Shown here piece by piece: positions 6,238-13,687 of a stretch of DNA of 25,283 nt. The translations under genes and the position numbers were made by a program. Every line of letters begins with the position of its first letter. Positions within the stretch are counted from its first letter, which is position 1. The stretch spans positions 1 through 25,283 of the forward strand of contig CAYLRW010000021.1 in the NCBI GenBank assembly GCA_964386405.1. Direction: 5' to 3'. Source of the DNA: RZYP01 sp964386405. Its GTDB lineage: Bacteria > Bacillota > Negativicutes > Acidaminococcales > Acidaminococcaceae. Below the pieces are notes generated by a model. That model was not told the origin of the DNA. It made no database searches and saw nothing but the letters and a program-made list of their open reading frames with translations.

Positions 6238-8178
6238 ATGATGATTCGCAAGCGCGACGGACGCGAAGTCGACTTTGATGAAACCAAAATTACCGATGCG
6301 ATTTTTGAGGCAGCGAAATCTGTCGGTGGTGCAGATAGACAAATGGCAATGGAGATAACACTTGATGTTTTGAGATATTTGAAAGCACATTTCAAGGGCA
6401 TCGTTACAGTCGAACAAGTACAGGATGTAGTTGAAAAAATCCTTATTGAAAAGGGTCATGCCCGCACTGCCAAATCTTATATTCTGTATCGTGCCAAGAG
6501 AACAGGTATTCGTAATGCTCGTTCAGAGTTGATGGATACGGTGGGCGAAATATTGAAAGAAACTGATAGGGATAATGCGAATATCTCCAATTCGCCATCC
6601 GCGAAAATGCTGCAAATTGCCAGCGCAGCCAGCCGTGAATATTATTTGAACCGGATGATACCTGAAAAAATAGCATTAGCTCATCGCAGAGGCGATATAC
6701 ATATCCATGACTTGGATTTTTATGGAAAAACGATGAATTGCTTAAATATTCCTCTTGGTCGTCTTTTATCTACTGGCTTTAATAATGGGCACGGTTTTAT
6801 CAGACCACCACGCCGCCCTACTTCAGCAACCGCTCTTGCTGCCATTATTTTGCAAAGTTCGCAAAATGATATGTTTGGCGGGCAGTCTTTTGGTTTCTTT
6901 GACTATGATATGGCACCCTTTATGGAAAATGCTTCTGAAGAAGAAGTTTTCCAGGCAATGGAAGCCTTAATTTATAATCTAAACAGCATGCACTCCAGAG
7001 CAGGTGCACAGGTACCTTTCTCCAGCCTGAATCTGGGGCTTGATACATCAGAAAATGGACGTAAGGTAATCCGCAACATTCTGAAAGCATATGCCAAAGG
7101 CTTAGGAAGAGGAGAAAATCCGATTTTCCCGAATGTTATCTTCCGCGTAAAGAAAGGTGTCAATATGGATCCAGGTGATCCGAATTATGACCTGTTCAAG
7201 CTGGCGATATCTGTCGCTTCACGCCGGATGAATCCGACCTTTAGTTTTATGGATACTTCTTTCAACAAAGAATACGGCGGTGACGTTGCCTATATGGGCT
7301 GTCGCACAAGAGTTATAGCTAATCGCCGCGGACCGGCGGTTACAACAGGTAGAGGCAATATCTCTTTTACAACCGTAAACCTACCGCGTCTTGCTATTCG
7401 TGCGGAACGCGATATTATGGCTTTTTATCAATACCTTGATGAAATGATCGATCTTATTTCTGAACAACTATATCATCGTTTTAAAGTTGTTGCCAATCTC
7501 AAGGTTCGTGACTTGCCATTTCTCATGGGACAGGGACTATACCTTGGTTCTGAAAAGTTAGCCAGTGATGACAGGATTGAAGATGCAATCGCCAACGGCA
7601 CTCTTTCTTTAGGTTTTATTGGCCTTGCAGAAACATTGACAGCTCTTACCGGTAAACACCATGGTGAAAGCGAAGAAGCACAGGTTTTGGGTGAAGAGAT
7701 TGTTGCGTTCATGCGTAATAAGATGGACAAGATGTCTAACAAATACAATCTGAATTACACGCTGATTGCTACTCCTGCCGAAGGCTTATCCGGAAGATTT
7801 GTGCGCATGGATAGAAAAGAATATGGTGTAATACCGGGCGTAACTGATAAAGATTACTACAGTAACTCTTTCCATGTACCTGTTGGATTCCCGATAACAG
7901 CTTACGAAAAAATGCGTATTGAAGGTAAATATCATAAATACACTAATGCCGGACATATCAGCTATGTAGAGTTCAGCGCATCGCCTATAAATAATCTGGA
8001 TGCAGTTGAAGATATTTTGAGACACATGTGCGCTTGTGATTGCGGTTATGTCGGTATTAATTTCCCAATAGACTATTGTAATCAGTGCGGCTATACAGGT
8101 ATCATAGATGGCGATTATTGCCCACATTGCGACGCAGAACTCGCCCACAAAGTGAAACGCGTTTGCTGCAGTAAATAG
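6238..8178 (+). CDS. nrdD: Anaerobic ribonucleoside-triphosphate reductase NrdD, lacking a glycyl-radical tail
   Basis: Class III reductase making dNTPs from NTPs without oxygen. The 646 residues begin with an ATP cone (MIRKRDGREVDFDETKI, about 1-95), followed by the reductase barrel. Candidate catalytic cysteines are C168 (TMNCLNIPLGRLL) and C355 (AYMGCRTRV). Near the C-terminus a zinc site, YCNQC and YCPHC, is present. In characterised NrdDs the chain then continues through a motif like RVxGYL to a C-terminal glycyl-radical loop. Here it runs KVKRVCCSK and stops, and nrdG begins 13 bases later, so no glycine motif fits in any frame. Either the tail has been lost or this is a divergent type, such as the subclass IIIh described for Thermotoga maritima. 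The start has AAGGAG ten bases upstream. Confidence 0.93.
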   Translation: MMIRKRDGREVDFDETKITDAIFEAAKSVGGADRQMAMEITLDVLRYLKAHFKGIVTVEQVQDVVEKILIEKGHARTAKSYILYRAKRTGIRNARSELMDTVGEILKETDRDNANISNSPSAKMLQIASAASREYYLNRMIPEKIALAHRRGDIHIHDLDFYGKTMNCLNIPLGRLLSTGFNNGHGFIRPPRRPTSATALAAIILQSSQNDMFGGQSFGFFDYDMAPFMENASEEEVFQAMEALIYNLNSMHSRAGAQVPFSSLNLGLDTSENGRKVIRNILKAYAKGLGRGENPIFPNVIFRVKKGVNMDPGDPNYDLFKLAISVASRRMNPTFSFMDTSFNKEYGGDVAYMGCRTRVIANRRGPAVTTGRGNISFTTVNLPRLAIRAERDIMAFYQYLDEMIDLISEQLYHRFKVVANLKVRDLPFLMGQGLYLGSEKLASDDRIEDAIANGTLSLGFIGLAETLTALTGKHHGESEEAQVLGEEIVAFMRNKMDKMSNKYNLNYTLIATPAEGLSGRFVRMDRKEYGVIPGVTDKDYYSNSFHVPVGFPITAYEKMRIEGKYHKYTNAGHISYVEFSASPINNLDAVEDILRHMCACDCGYVGINFPIDYCNQCGYTGIIDGDYCPHCDAELAHKVKRVCCSK

Positions 8179-8191
8179 GAGAGTAAAATAT

Positions 8192-8686
8192 ATGGTGACT
8201 TTGAAGGTTGCAGATATTCTTGCTGAGTCGGTTGTTGATGGTCTTGGCATCCGAACAGTGGTTTTTTTTCAAGGGTGTCCACGTCATTGCCCAGGTTGCC
8301 ATAATGCACCGTTGATACCTTTTGATGGTGGCACTGAATATTATCCGGAAGAACTGGCGGAAAAGATAATTGCAAAAATGACACCAATTCACCGCGGTAT
8401 TACCTTTAGCGGTGGTGACCCGCTGGCGCAGGCAGATGGGCTGCTTGACTTAGTTTATCTTTTGCGTAAAGCTAAGCCGGATCTGAATATTTGGCTCTAT
8501 ACAGGCTATCTTTTTGAAGAGGTAAAAGATTTGCCAGTTGTGAAAGCTGTTAACGTCATGGTTGACGGACCTTTTATTCTGGAGCAGCGTGATATAAGCC
8601 TGCCTTTCAAAGGGTCTGGCAATCAACGTGTGATTGACATTCCGGCTACTATGCAAAAAAATAAGGTTGTGGAATTAAATTTCTGA
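8192..8686 (+). CDS. nrdG: NrdD-activating radical SAM enzyme NrdG
   Basis: NrdG uses S-adenosylmethionine and a [4Fe-4S] cluster to place the glycyl radical on NrdD. The 164 residues show the radical-SAM cysteines C29, C33 and C36 in FFQGCPRHCPGCHNA (a CxxxCxxC motif) and the SAM-binding ITFSGGDPL. Length and motif position are normal for the family. AGGAGAG at 8177-8183 overlaps the nrdD stop and lies eight bases before the ATG. That NrdG is intact while its NrdD partner lacks the usual radical site is a puzzle: either NrdD is activated at an unseen site, or NrdG serves another protein. Confidence 0.95.
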   Translation: MVTLKVADILAESVVDGLGIRTVVFFQGCPRHCPGCHNAPLIPFDGGTEYYPEELAEKIIAKMTPIHRGITFSGGDPLAQADGLLDLVYLLRKAKPDLNIWLYTGYLFEEVKDLPVVKAVNVMVDGPFILEQRDISLPFKGSGNQRVIDIPATMQKNKVVELNF

Positions 8687-8701
8687 TATTAAGTATTAAA
8701 G

Positions 8702-8737
8702 AGAGCGGCAGAAAACTCTGCTGCTTTTCTTTTTTTT
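8702..8737 (+). terminator. Terminator after nrdG
   Basis: AGCGGCAG pairs with CTGCTGCT (one G-U pair) across a six-base loop, followed by TTTTCTTTTTTTT. It ends the nrd operon 16 bases after the nrdG stop. The next operon's promoter starts directly behind it. Confidence 0.8.
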
Positions 8738-8765
8738 GCAGGATATGGGGTTTAAAAAAACGAAT
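8738..8765 (+). promoter_or_regulatory. Sigma-H-type promoter of the comG-like operon
   Basis: GCAGGATAT, 12 bases, then AACGAAT. This fits every defined position of the Bacillus sigma-H consensus RnAGGAWWW (11-12 bases) RnnGAAT. Transcription would begin around 8772, about 26 bases before the gspF-like start, with room for the strong ribosome site. A competing sigma-A reading (TTTAAA at 8751, 17 bases, TATGCT) matches only four of six positions in each hexamer. Confidence 0.5.
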
Positions 8766-8797
8766 ACTTTATATATGCTATCAAAGGAGGTGAGGGC

Positions 8798-10003
8798 ATG
8801 AATGTATATCGGTGGTGTGCCAGAGATAAACAAGGCAAAAAGTTTTGTGGCGAACTAAGAGCCGGGAATGAAGAAGAAGTAGCTGATTTCATCAGATCAA
8901 ATTATGGTTATGTGACAAAAATTAAAAAGATAAGACATTGGCAGCAATTTTATGCCAGTGCTCATTCCGGTAAACGTGAATTTGATGACACTATTCGCGA
9001 AAGTTTTTTTCGACAATTATCAACGCTGCTTGATGGAGGAATCTCACTAGTAAAAGGATTGGAGATGATAAAGCTAAAATCAAGGGGATGCATTTACGAA
9101 GTAGTAAACTCCTTAATTAAAAGCTTGAACAGAGGTTTGCCACTCTCGGCAGCGATGCATAAGCAAAAAGAGACGTTTACACCAGCTTCCGTTAAAATAA
9201 TTGAAGCTGGTGAAAATAGCGGATCGTTGAGTATACTGCTTGATGAACTAGCAGATTATTACAAAAATCAGAATGAAATGAAGCGTTTTCTAAAGAATGC
9301 CTGCATATATCCGTGTATAGTAGTATCTTTAACTGCATGTATCTTTATTTTTTTTGCCTTTAAGGTTTTACCAGTGTTTGCTGAGCTATATTCTTCTCTT
9401 GGCATAGAAAAGACTGCTTTTTTGAAATTAATAGCTTTTGCAGGAGATAATGCTCAATATTTTCGTTGGGAGGCAGCCTGCTTTTTTTTATTTTTTCTCG
9501 GGGTAATATATTTTCAACGCGAGCGAATAAAAGAAGGTTGTTTTAAGCTTCCTGGAATTTCGGATTGCTATCGTAAGATGATGGAAATAAGATATTGCCG
9601 AATCTTATCAATAATGCTGAGAAGCGGCATTGCAATACCAACTGCTTTGACGGCTGCTGCTCAAGCATTACAGTCCCGGGAAATGAATAAAAAAAGCATA
9701 ATGGCCAGTTATGCGGTTACGCGTGGTGCGCGTATATCACAAGCAATAGCGCTTAATGGTGAATTATTTAGCGAAAGCAGTATTGAATTTATAAGTATTG
9801 GGGAGGACAGTGGCAGATTGCCTGAAATGCTGCAGGAGGCTGCTGATGTTATCGACGAAGAGCTGCAAGCTAAACTGAAGAATTTCAAGACAGCAATTGA
9901 ACCAATTTTGCTTATCATAATTGCATTCCTTGTTGGGGGTGTCATTTTCTCTGTTGCATCACCGATGATGGGGTTGATTTCCGGTATGCCGGAATATATA
10001 TAA
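8798..10003 (+). CDS. Type IV pilus/type II secretion platform protein (GspF/PilC/ComGB-like)
   Basis: Inner-membrane platform on which pseudopilins are assembled, driven by a cytoplasmic ATPase. The 401 residues are the normal length. There are two homologous T2SSF domains, the first around FRQLSTLLDGGISLVKGLEM (about 70-90), the second around RILSIMLRSGIAIPTALTAA. Three membrane segments are seen: about 167-190 (IYPCIVVSLTACIFIFFAF), about 226-243, and a C-terminal IEPILLIIIAFLVGGVIF. It has a very strong ribosome site, AAAGGAGGTG, at 8783-8792. It leads a seven-gene operon. The order platform, major pseudopilin, then small prepilins matches comGB-comGC-comGD and so on. No ATPase (ComGA/PilB) precedes it, as nrdG does instead. 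Confidence 0.92.
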   Translation: MNVYRWCARDKQGKKFCGELRAGNEEEVADFIRSNYGYVTKIKKIRHWQQFYASAHSGKREFDDTIRESFFRQLSTLLDGGISLVKGLEMIKLKSRGCIYEVVNSLIKSLNRGLPLSAAMHKQKETFTPASVKIIEAGENSGSLSILLDELADYYKNQNEMKRFLKNACIYPCIVVSLTACIFIFFAFKVLPVFAELYSSLGIEKTAFLKLIAFAGDNAQYFRWEAACFFLFFLGVIYFQRERIKEGCFKLPGISDCYRKMMEIRYCRILSIMLRSGIAIPTALTAAAQALQSREMNKKSIMASYAVTRGARISQAIALNGELFSESSIEFISIGEDSGRLPEMLQEAADVIDEELQAKLKNFKTAIEPILLIIIAFLVGGVIFSVASPMMGLISGMPEYI

Positions 10004-10022
10004 CAAGAGGAGCTACAGAGAA

Positions 10023-10442
10023 ATGATAAAAAAATTTTTTAAACAACGTCAAGGTTTTACGTTAGTAGAAATTGTAGCAGTTTTGGCAATTCTTGGTATG
10101 ATGGCGATTATGTTGATGCCATCAATTGAGGTTGCCAGTAATAAAGCAAAGGATACAAAGATGGTATCAGATTTGGTAAGTCTGGATAGTGCAGTAAAGC
10201 TATACAGGATGGAAAATGAAGAATTTCCGAGCAATTTGGACCAGCTAAGCAATGACGGATATGTGGCGGATAAAGTATATAAGGATGCAATGAATAAGAA
10301 TTTTGAATATAACTTTAGTAACGTTAATGATACTTACACATTGACCGGCGAAAAAAGTAATGGAGAGGTAATCAACGCAAAAGGGAAAAAAATAGAAAAA
10401 AAGCCGAGTGATTCAGGTAGTAGCGATGTTAAAGTACAGTGA
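10023..10442 (+). CDS. Major pseudopilin, GspG/ComGC-like
   Basis: A 139-residue prepilin. The class III signal is MIKKFFKQRQG with cleavage before F12, then FTLVEIVAVLAILGMMAIML with the conserved glutamate five residues after the cleavage site and a hydrophobic helix to about residue 33. The mature part (AKDTKMVSDLVSLDSAVKLY, then ENEEFPSNLDQLSNDGYV) resembles the major pseudopilin fold of GspG/ComGC. The C-terminal 20 residues are lysine- and serine-rich. GAGG lies upstream of the ATG. It is second in the operon and probably the main shaft subunit. Prepilin peptidase is not in the window. Confidence 0.9.
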   Translation: MIKKFFKQRQGFTLVEIVAVLAILGMMAIMLMPSIEVASNKAKDTKMVSDLVSLDSAVKLYRMENEEFPSNLDQLSNDGYVADKVYKDAMNKNFEYNFSNVNDTYTLTGEKSNGEVINAKGKKIEKKPSDSGSSDVKVQ

Positions 10443-10452
10443 TGGAAACTAG

Positions 10453-10929
10453 ATGACTAAAAGCAGAAAAGGTTTTACTCTCATAGAGTTAATTGTCGGA
10501 TTAGCCATTTTTTTGTTTATGCTGCTAATCTCCTTGCCAATTTGGGAAGGGTTTTTGCAAATAGCTGAAATTTCTAAAGTAAATAGTGCTTGTCACTTAT
10601 TGGCTACTGACATTGCCTATATTCAAGAAAAGTCGCTTTTTAGAAATCTAGAGGAACCGACATATTTAATAATGCTGGACAGATATGGTGATGGTTATAC
10701 CATTATTAAAAATCAAACAATCGTGAAAAACGTTAAGTTTTCGGAGATAGGGCTGGAACCAGTTGTTGCAACATGCGCAAACACTAATAAGATTTCTTTT
10801 TCAACGAATGGCAGCCCGCAAAAAGCTGTAAGCGTAAATGTTTATAGCAGAAAGAATAGTTCAAAAAGAAAATACGTTGATGTGCAGCCAGTTACAGGCA
10901 GGATAGTGATTAAAGACGAGACAACATGA
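10453..10929 (+). CDS. Minor prepilin, GspH/ComGD-like
   Basis: A 158-residue prepilin with the signal MTKSRKG, cleavage before F8, and FTLIELIVGLAIFLFMLLI with glutamate 12. The body has weak similarity to minor pseudopilins (FSTNGSPQKAVSVNVYSRKN resembles the C-terminal beta strands of GspH/FimT). Its position after the major pseudopilin and its length suggest the ComGD equivalent. The stop TGA (10927-10929) is embedded in ATGATGATGG, where the next gene would be expected to start. Confidence 0.85.
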   Translation: MTKSRKGFTLIELIVGLAIFLFMLLISLPIWEGFLQIAEISKVNSACHLLATDIAYIQEKSLFRNLEEPTYLIMLDRYGDGYTIIKNQTIVKNVKFSEIGLEPVVATCANTNKISFSTNGSPQKAVSVNVYSRKNSSKRKYVDVQPVTGRIVIKDETT

Positions 10930-10942
10930 TGATGGTTTTATT

Positions 10943-11257
10943 TTGTTGGAAATGCTGGCATTGTTGCTCCTGACATTTGTAGCCTTCACTGCATTGGCAG
11001 TCATTCAGAATAGCCTCATTTTCATAATGCTCAATCATAATACTCAAAAGGCAGGTTTTGAAACAGCTCAACTGGAAATGGCAAATCTTGAACAATCGCC
11101 GAAGTCTATTGGCGATTCAAAACGAGAAAGCGCTGAATTTGATATTGAGACTAAAATAACTCCTAGCGCTGAACTTGCTGAAACTAAACGCTTAGAAGTA
11201 CTGGTTTATGAAAAGGGCAAAAAATTACCGCTGGTGAACTTGGTACGTTATGAATAA
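10943..11257 (+). CDS. Small prepilin-like protein (ComGE position); start lost or out of frame
   Basis: The open frame codes for HDDGFILLEMLALLLLTFVA from 10925 on. This contains a clear prepilin motif: glycine then FILLE, with the glutamate at the right place and a hydrophobic helix behind it. No ATG, GTG or TTG precedes that motif in frame; the frame is closed upstream by TGA at 10907. The first canonical start, TTG at 10943, lies inside the motif and would remove the cleavage site. The cluster ATGATGATG at 10926-10934 is one base out of frame. Either a base is missing (natural frameshift or sequencing error) or an unusual start is used. The mature product would be about 105 residues, the size expected of ComGE. 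The end overlaps the next gene by eight bases. Confidence 0.7.
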   Translation: MLEMLALLLLTFVAFTALAVIQNSLIFIMLNHNTQKAGFETAQLEMANLEQSPKSIGDSKRESAEFDIETKITPSAELAETKRLEVLVYEKGKKLPLVNLVRYE

Positions 11258-11765
11258 AAAGGGTTTTTTACTTTTGGAATATTGCATAGCATTGATGCTG
11301 GTTAGCATGACGCTGTTTGTTTTTCGTGATGTACTTCTGCAATCAATAAGGACGTGCGAGAAAATTGCAAGTGATTTAGAAATTTATCGGGTTGAACGTA
11401 CAACTATGTCATTACTAAGAGAAAATATTAGTTTTAATGTGGATAAAATCGAATTATTGGAGAATGCATCTAATCAAACTACGATCATCTGTCAGGAAAC
11501 AGCTGTGAAAAGAAGAGTTTATTATTATTGCAGTGAATCACCAAGTGGGGAACATGGCCTGACTCTTTACCAAAGAATCAAGGTGGAGGATAAAAGTGCC
11601 GGAGTTAATCCATTGACTGCTCCAAATGTGCAAGTTACCTATTGGCATGCAGAAAAGCTTTCTGCAAAAAGCCTTTTACTTGTGTTTTCTATTCGGGAAT
11701 GTTCAAGCGGGAGAGAAAAAAAGTTTTTTGAGGTAATTGATTTATGCAATGGCAAAGTTTTATAG
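11250..11765 (+). CDS. Prepilin-like protein, GspJ/ComGF-like
   Basis: A 171-residue protein with signal MNKKG, cleavage before F6, and FLLLEYCIALMLVSMTLFVF with glutamate 10. The mature body is rich in beta-prone stretches, including TTIICQETAVKRRVYYYCSE and VQVTYWHAEKLSAKSLLLVF. By position and size it corresponds to ComGF or GspJ. It overlaps the neighbours on both sides (8 and 22 bases), so the unit is tightly translated as one operon. Confidence 0.78.
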   Translation: MNKKGFLLLEYCIALMLVSMTLFVFRDVLLQSIRTCEKIASDLEIYRVERTTMSLLRENISFNVDKIELLENASNQTTIICQETAVKRRVYYYCSESPSGEHGLTLYQRIKVEDKSAGVNPLTAPNVQVTYWHAEKLSAKSLLLVFSIRECSSGREKKFFEVIDLCNGKVL

Positions 11766-12676
11766 TGCGGCAGAGTAAAGGAATGGTTTCTCTTTCAATT
11801 TTGTTGTTGGTTGCTGTAAGCGTTACTATTCTGCAGGGATTTTTTCTCTTGGTTAATAAAGAAAATGAGGCACAGAAAGATAATATCAGGCAGGAACAAA
11901 TTCTGAATCTGGGAGAAAGTCTTATCAGAAGAGTACTTAGAAACGAAAAAGAAGGAGATATAGGCGATGACATCCAACTGCAGAAAGTAACTTTATATCC
12001 AGGCAAGGAAGATTTTACGGCGAGAATAATTAATGAAAGTGATAAACCTCTGGGAGTTCGCCAAATTAAGATAGTCCTAGAGAGCACTGAAAAAAAGTGG
12101 AATATTTATGAAGATAAGTTATTACCTCCAGGTGGTGCTGATAATCCTGTTTATCAACAAGCCATATTTGCCCAACATGGCATTTCCGGAATGCTGCCGG
12201 CAGGGGTTAGCTTTCAGGAAGGCAATAGCTACTACCAAATGCCATTTTTTGATGTTAGCGGATATAAAAAGTATGGGAAAATGGTTTTGCCGACAGCAGA
12301 TGCATTAAGGGATTATGGTTTAAAGAAAAGACTATATGTCAATACCGCTGCAGGAGATATTGCTTATAGTGTGTCACGGGATACTGTAATTAAAGGTGAT
12401 GGCGTTTTTGTCGACGAAGCAGGCATAACGATTGACGACAGGTGCAAGGCTACAGGTAATTTATGGTTGATTAGCGGCAGCGGTATCATTATAGGCGATG
12501 ATGTTAAGCTGGAGAAAGCTTTGATTATAGCACAAAAGAATATCAGCATTGGCAATAATGTATCAATTAATGGTATAATCATATCCGGTGGTAAGGTTAC
12601 TATAGCAAATAATCTTACCATGACAAGAGATAAAACGGTTCTGGAACCGTTTTCAACTGTGTGTTATTTTTTATAG
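11744..12676 (+). CDS. GspK/PilX/ComGG-like protein with beta-helix-like tail
   Basis: A 310-residue protein opening with RQSKGMVSLSILLLVAVSVT, a prepilin-like helix after a glycine but without the usual glutamate, as in GspK or PilX minor pilins. A heptad-rich stretch (NKENEAQKDNIRQEQILNLG) follows. The last 100 residues contain short alternating repeats such as GIIIGDDVKLEKALIIAQKN, ISIGNNVSINGIIISGG and KVTIANNLTM, the look of a polymer-forming or left-handed beta-helix domain. ComGG in Bacillus is only about 125 residues, so the tail is an addition. The start ATG has GAGGT nine bases upstream; a GTG at 11765 is an alternative. It overlaps the previous gene by 22 bases. Confidence 0.75.
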   Translation: MQWQSFIVRQSKGMVSLSILLLVAVSVTILQGFFLLVNKENEAQKDNIRQEQILNLGESLIRRVLRNEKEGDIGDDIQLQKVTLYPGKEDFTARIINESDKPLGVRQIKIVLESTEKKWNIYEDKLLPPGGADNPVYQQAIFAQHGISGMLPAGVSFQEGNSYYQMPFFDVSGYKKYGKMVLPTADALRDYGLKKRLYVNTAAGDIAYSVSRDTVIKGDGVFVDEAGITIDDRCKATGNLWLISGSGIIIGDDVKLEKALIIAQKNISIGNNVSINGIIISGGKVTIANNLTMTRDKTVLEPFSTVCYFL

Positions 12677-12691
12677 GGAGTGATTTTACTG

Positions 12692-13546
12692 ATGAAGAAA
12701 ATATTATTATTGCTGTTTTTGGTATTTTGCTTTGCTTCAACCGCGCTGGCAAATGGGCAGATAACTTTGTTAGCACGTAGCATTAATGACGGACCTATTA
12801 AAGGTGTTATTCCTGAGGTAGATGGTATTAACGATGTAAACATGCAAAAAAGCATCAATGAGGTTTTAAAAATGCGTGCCTATGAATTAGCACGTGAGTT
12901 ACCTGCAGGAAGTGTATTAAGTTATAATCAATTATTAGATAAAACGAGTATTTTCAGCGTTGTATTGCAAGCAAGCACAAGCGACAGAAATTTGTATAAA
13001 GCTGTAAATATTGATGTTACTACTGGGAAAGAATGTGTTTTGAGTGACTTTTTCCGCGATAAGGACGGCTTTGAACGCGTTTTGGACGGTTACCAGGATC
13101 TCGTACTGAGTGACACTGGCGTTTATACTCGAAGCGAGAAGTATAGCAGGTATGAACGGTTTATTCCTTATGCAGCTTTACTCAATTTTGTTGATATAAG
13201 TGAAGCATGGCGTTTGTTGCCGGTTCATAATATTACTAAAGCAGCAGAGGGTGCGGCTTTACATGTCAAAGCTGGTGAGCTTGTTGCAATTAAGCTGGAC
13301 TCAAATAGAAGTACCGGCTATGCATGGGAAATTGATTCTGAAAGTAAAAGTGCAGGGGTATTGGAAGTCGGTACTTCTTATCTTATGCCTAGTGGTAAAG
13401 ATACAAGTGCTGTTGGTGTGATGGGAGCAGATATTATTGTCATAGGAGCATCACAGGATGGCAATTTCCCAGTGAAACTCAATTACAAAAGACAATGGGA
13501 AAAGTACCCGGTATCCAGCATGAAATTTGAATTAATAGTAGAATAA
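12692..13546 (+). CDS. Secreted protein with DUF3298-like region and C-terminal chagasin-type (I42) protease inhibitor domain
   Basis: A 284-residue exported protein. The signal peptide is MKKILLLLFLVFCFASTALA, cleaved before NG. The middle (about 25-170) has the pattern of DUF3298/DUF4163 proteins: YKAVNIDVTTGKECVLSDFF and GRYERFIPY-like strands. The C-terminal 100 residues carry the three chagasin loops: SNRSTGYAWE (family NPTTGYxW), VGVMGADIIVIGA, and KLNYKRQWE (family YxRPW). Chagasin-family proteins inhibit papain-like cysteine proteases. The gene follows the pilus genes after 15 bases and ends at a terminator, so it is probably the last gene of that operon. The GTG at 12680 is a possible earlier start; ATG 12692 gives the better signal peptide. 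Confidence 0.8.
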   Translation: MKKILLLLFLVFCFASTALANGQITLLARSINDGPIKGVIPEVDGINDVNMQKSINEVLKMRAYELARELPAGSVLSYNQLLDKTSIFSVVLQASTSDRNLYKAVNIDVTTGKECVLSDFFRDKDGFERVLDGYQDLVLSDTGVYTRSEKYSRYERFIPYAALLNFVDISEAWRLLPVHNITKAAEGAALHVKAGELVAIKLDSNRSTGYAWEIDSESKSAGVLEVGTSYLMPSGKDTSAVGVMGADIIVIGASQDGNFPVKLNYKRQWEKYPVSSMKFELIVE

Positions 13547-13566
13547 ACAGGTAATAGTTTGTTTGA

Positions 13567-13603
13567 CGAAAAAACCGGCATTGTATAACCGCCGGTTTTT
13601 TCG
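13567..13603. terminator. Terminator closing the pilus operon
   Basis: A perfect 13-base-pair stem (CGAAAAAACCGGC with GCCGGTTTTTTCG) with an 11-base loop. The T run in the right arm gives plus-strand termination; the A run on the left makes it symmetrical. Confidence 0.85.
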
Positions 13604-13608
13604 TTGTT

Positions 13609-13617
13609 TGTTATAAT
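13609..13617 (+). promoter_or_regulatory. Extended -10 promoter before zapA
   Basis: TGTTATAAT, a perfect -10 hexamer with the extended TGn element, stands right after the terminator. No good -35 lies at 16-18 bases upstream (that space is the terminator stem). Transcription would start near 13624 and run into zapA. Confidence 0.5.
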
Positions 13618-13687
13618 GGAAATTTCTGTGGCAATAGTAATGAATTATTGTTAAAATTGAATTAAAAATTGCAAAGTGGTGGGTAAA

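Noticed and set aside
8759..8767. AACGAATA resembles the streptococcal competence cin-box TACGAATA
   Set aside because: One mismatch in an AT-rich stretch, and ComX of that kind is confined to streptococci and close relatives; the sigma-H reading explains both halves and the spacing.
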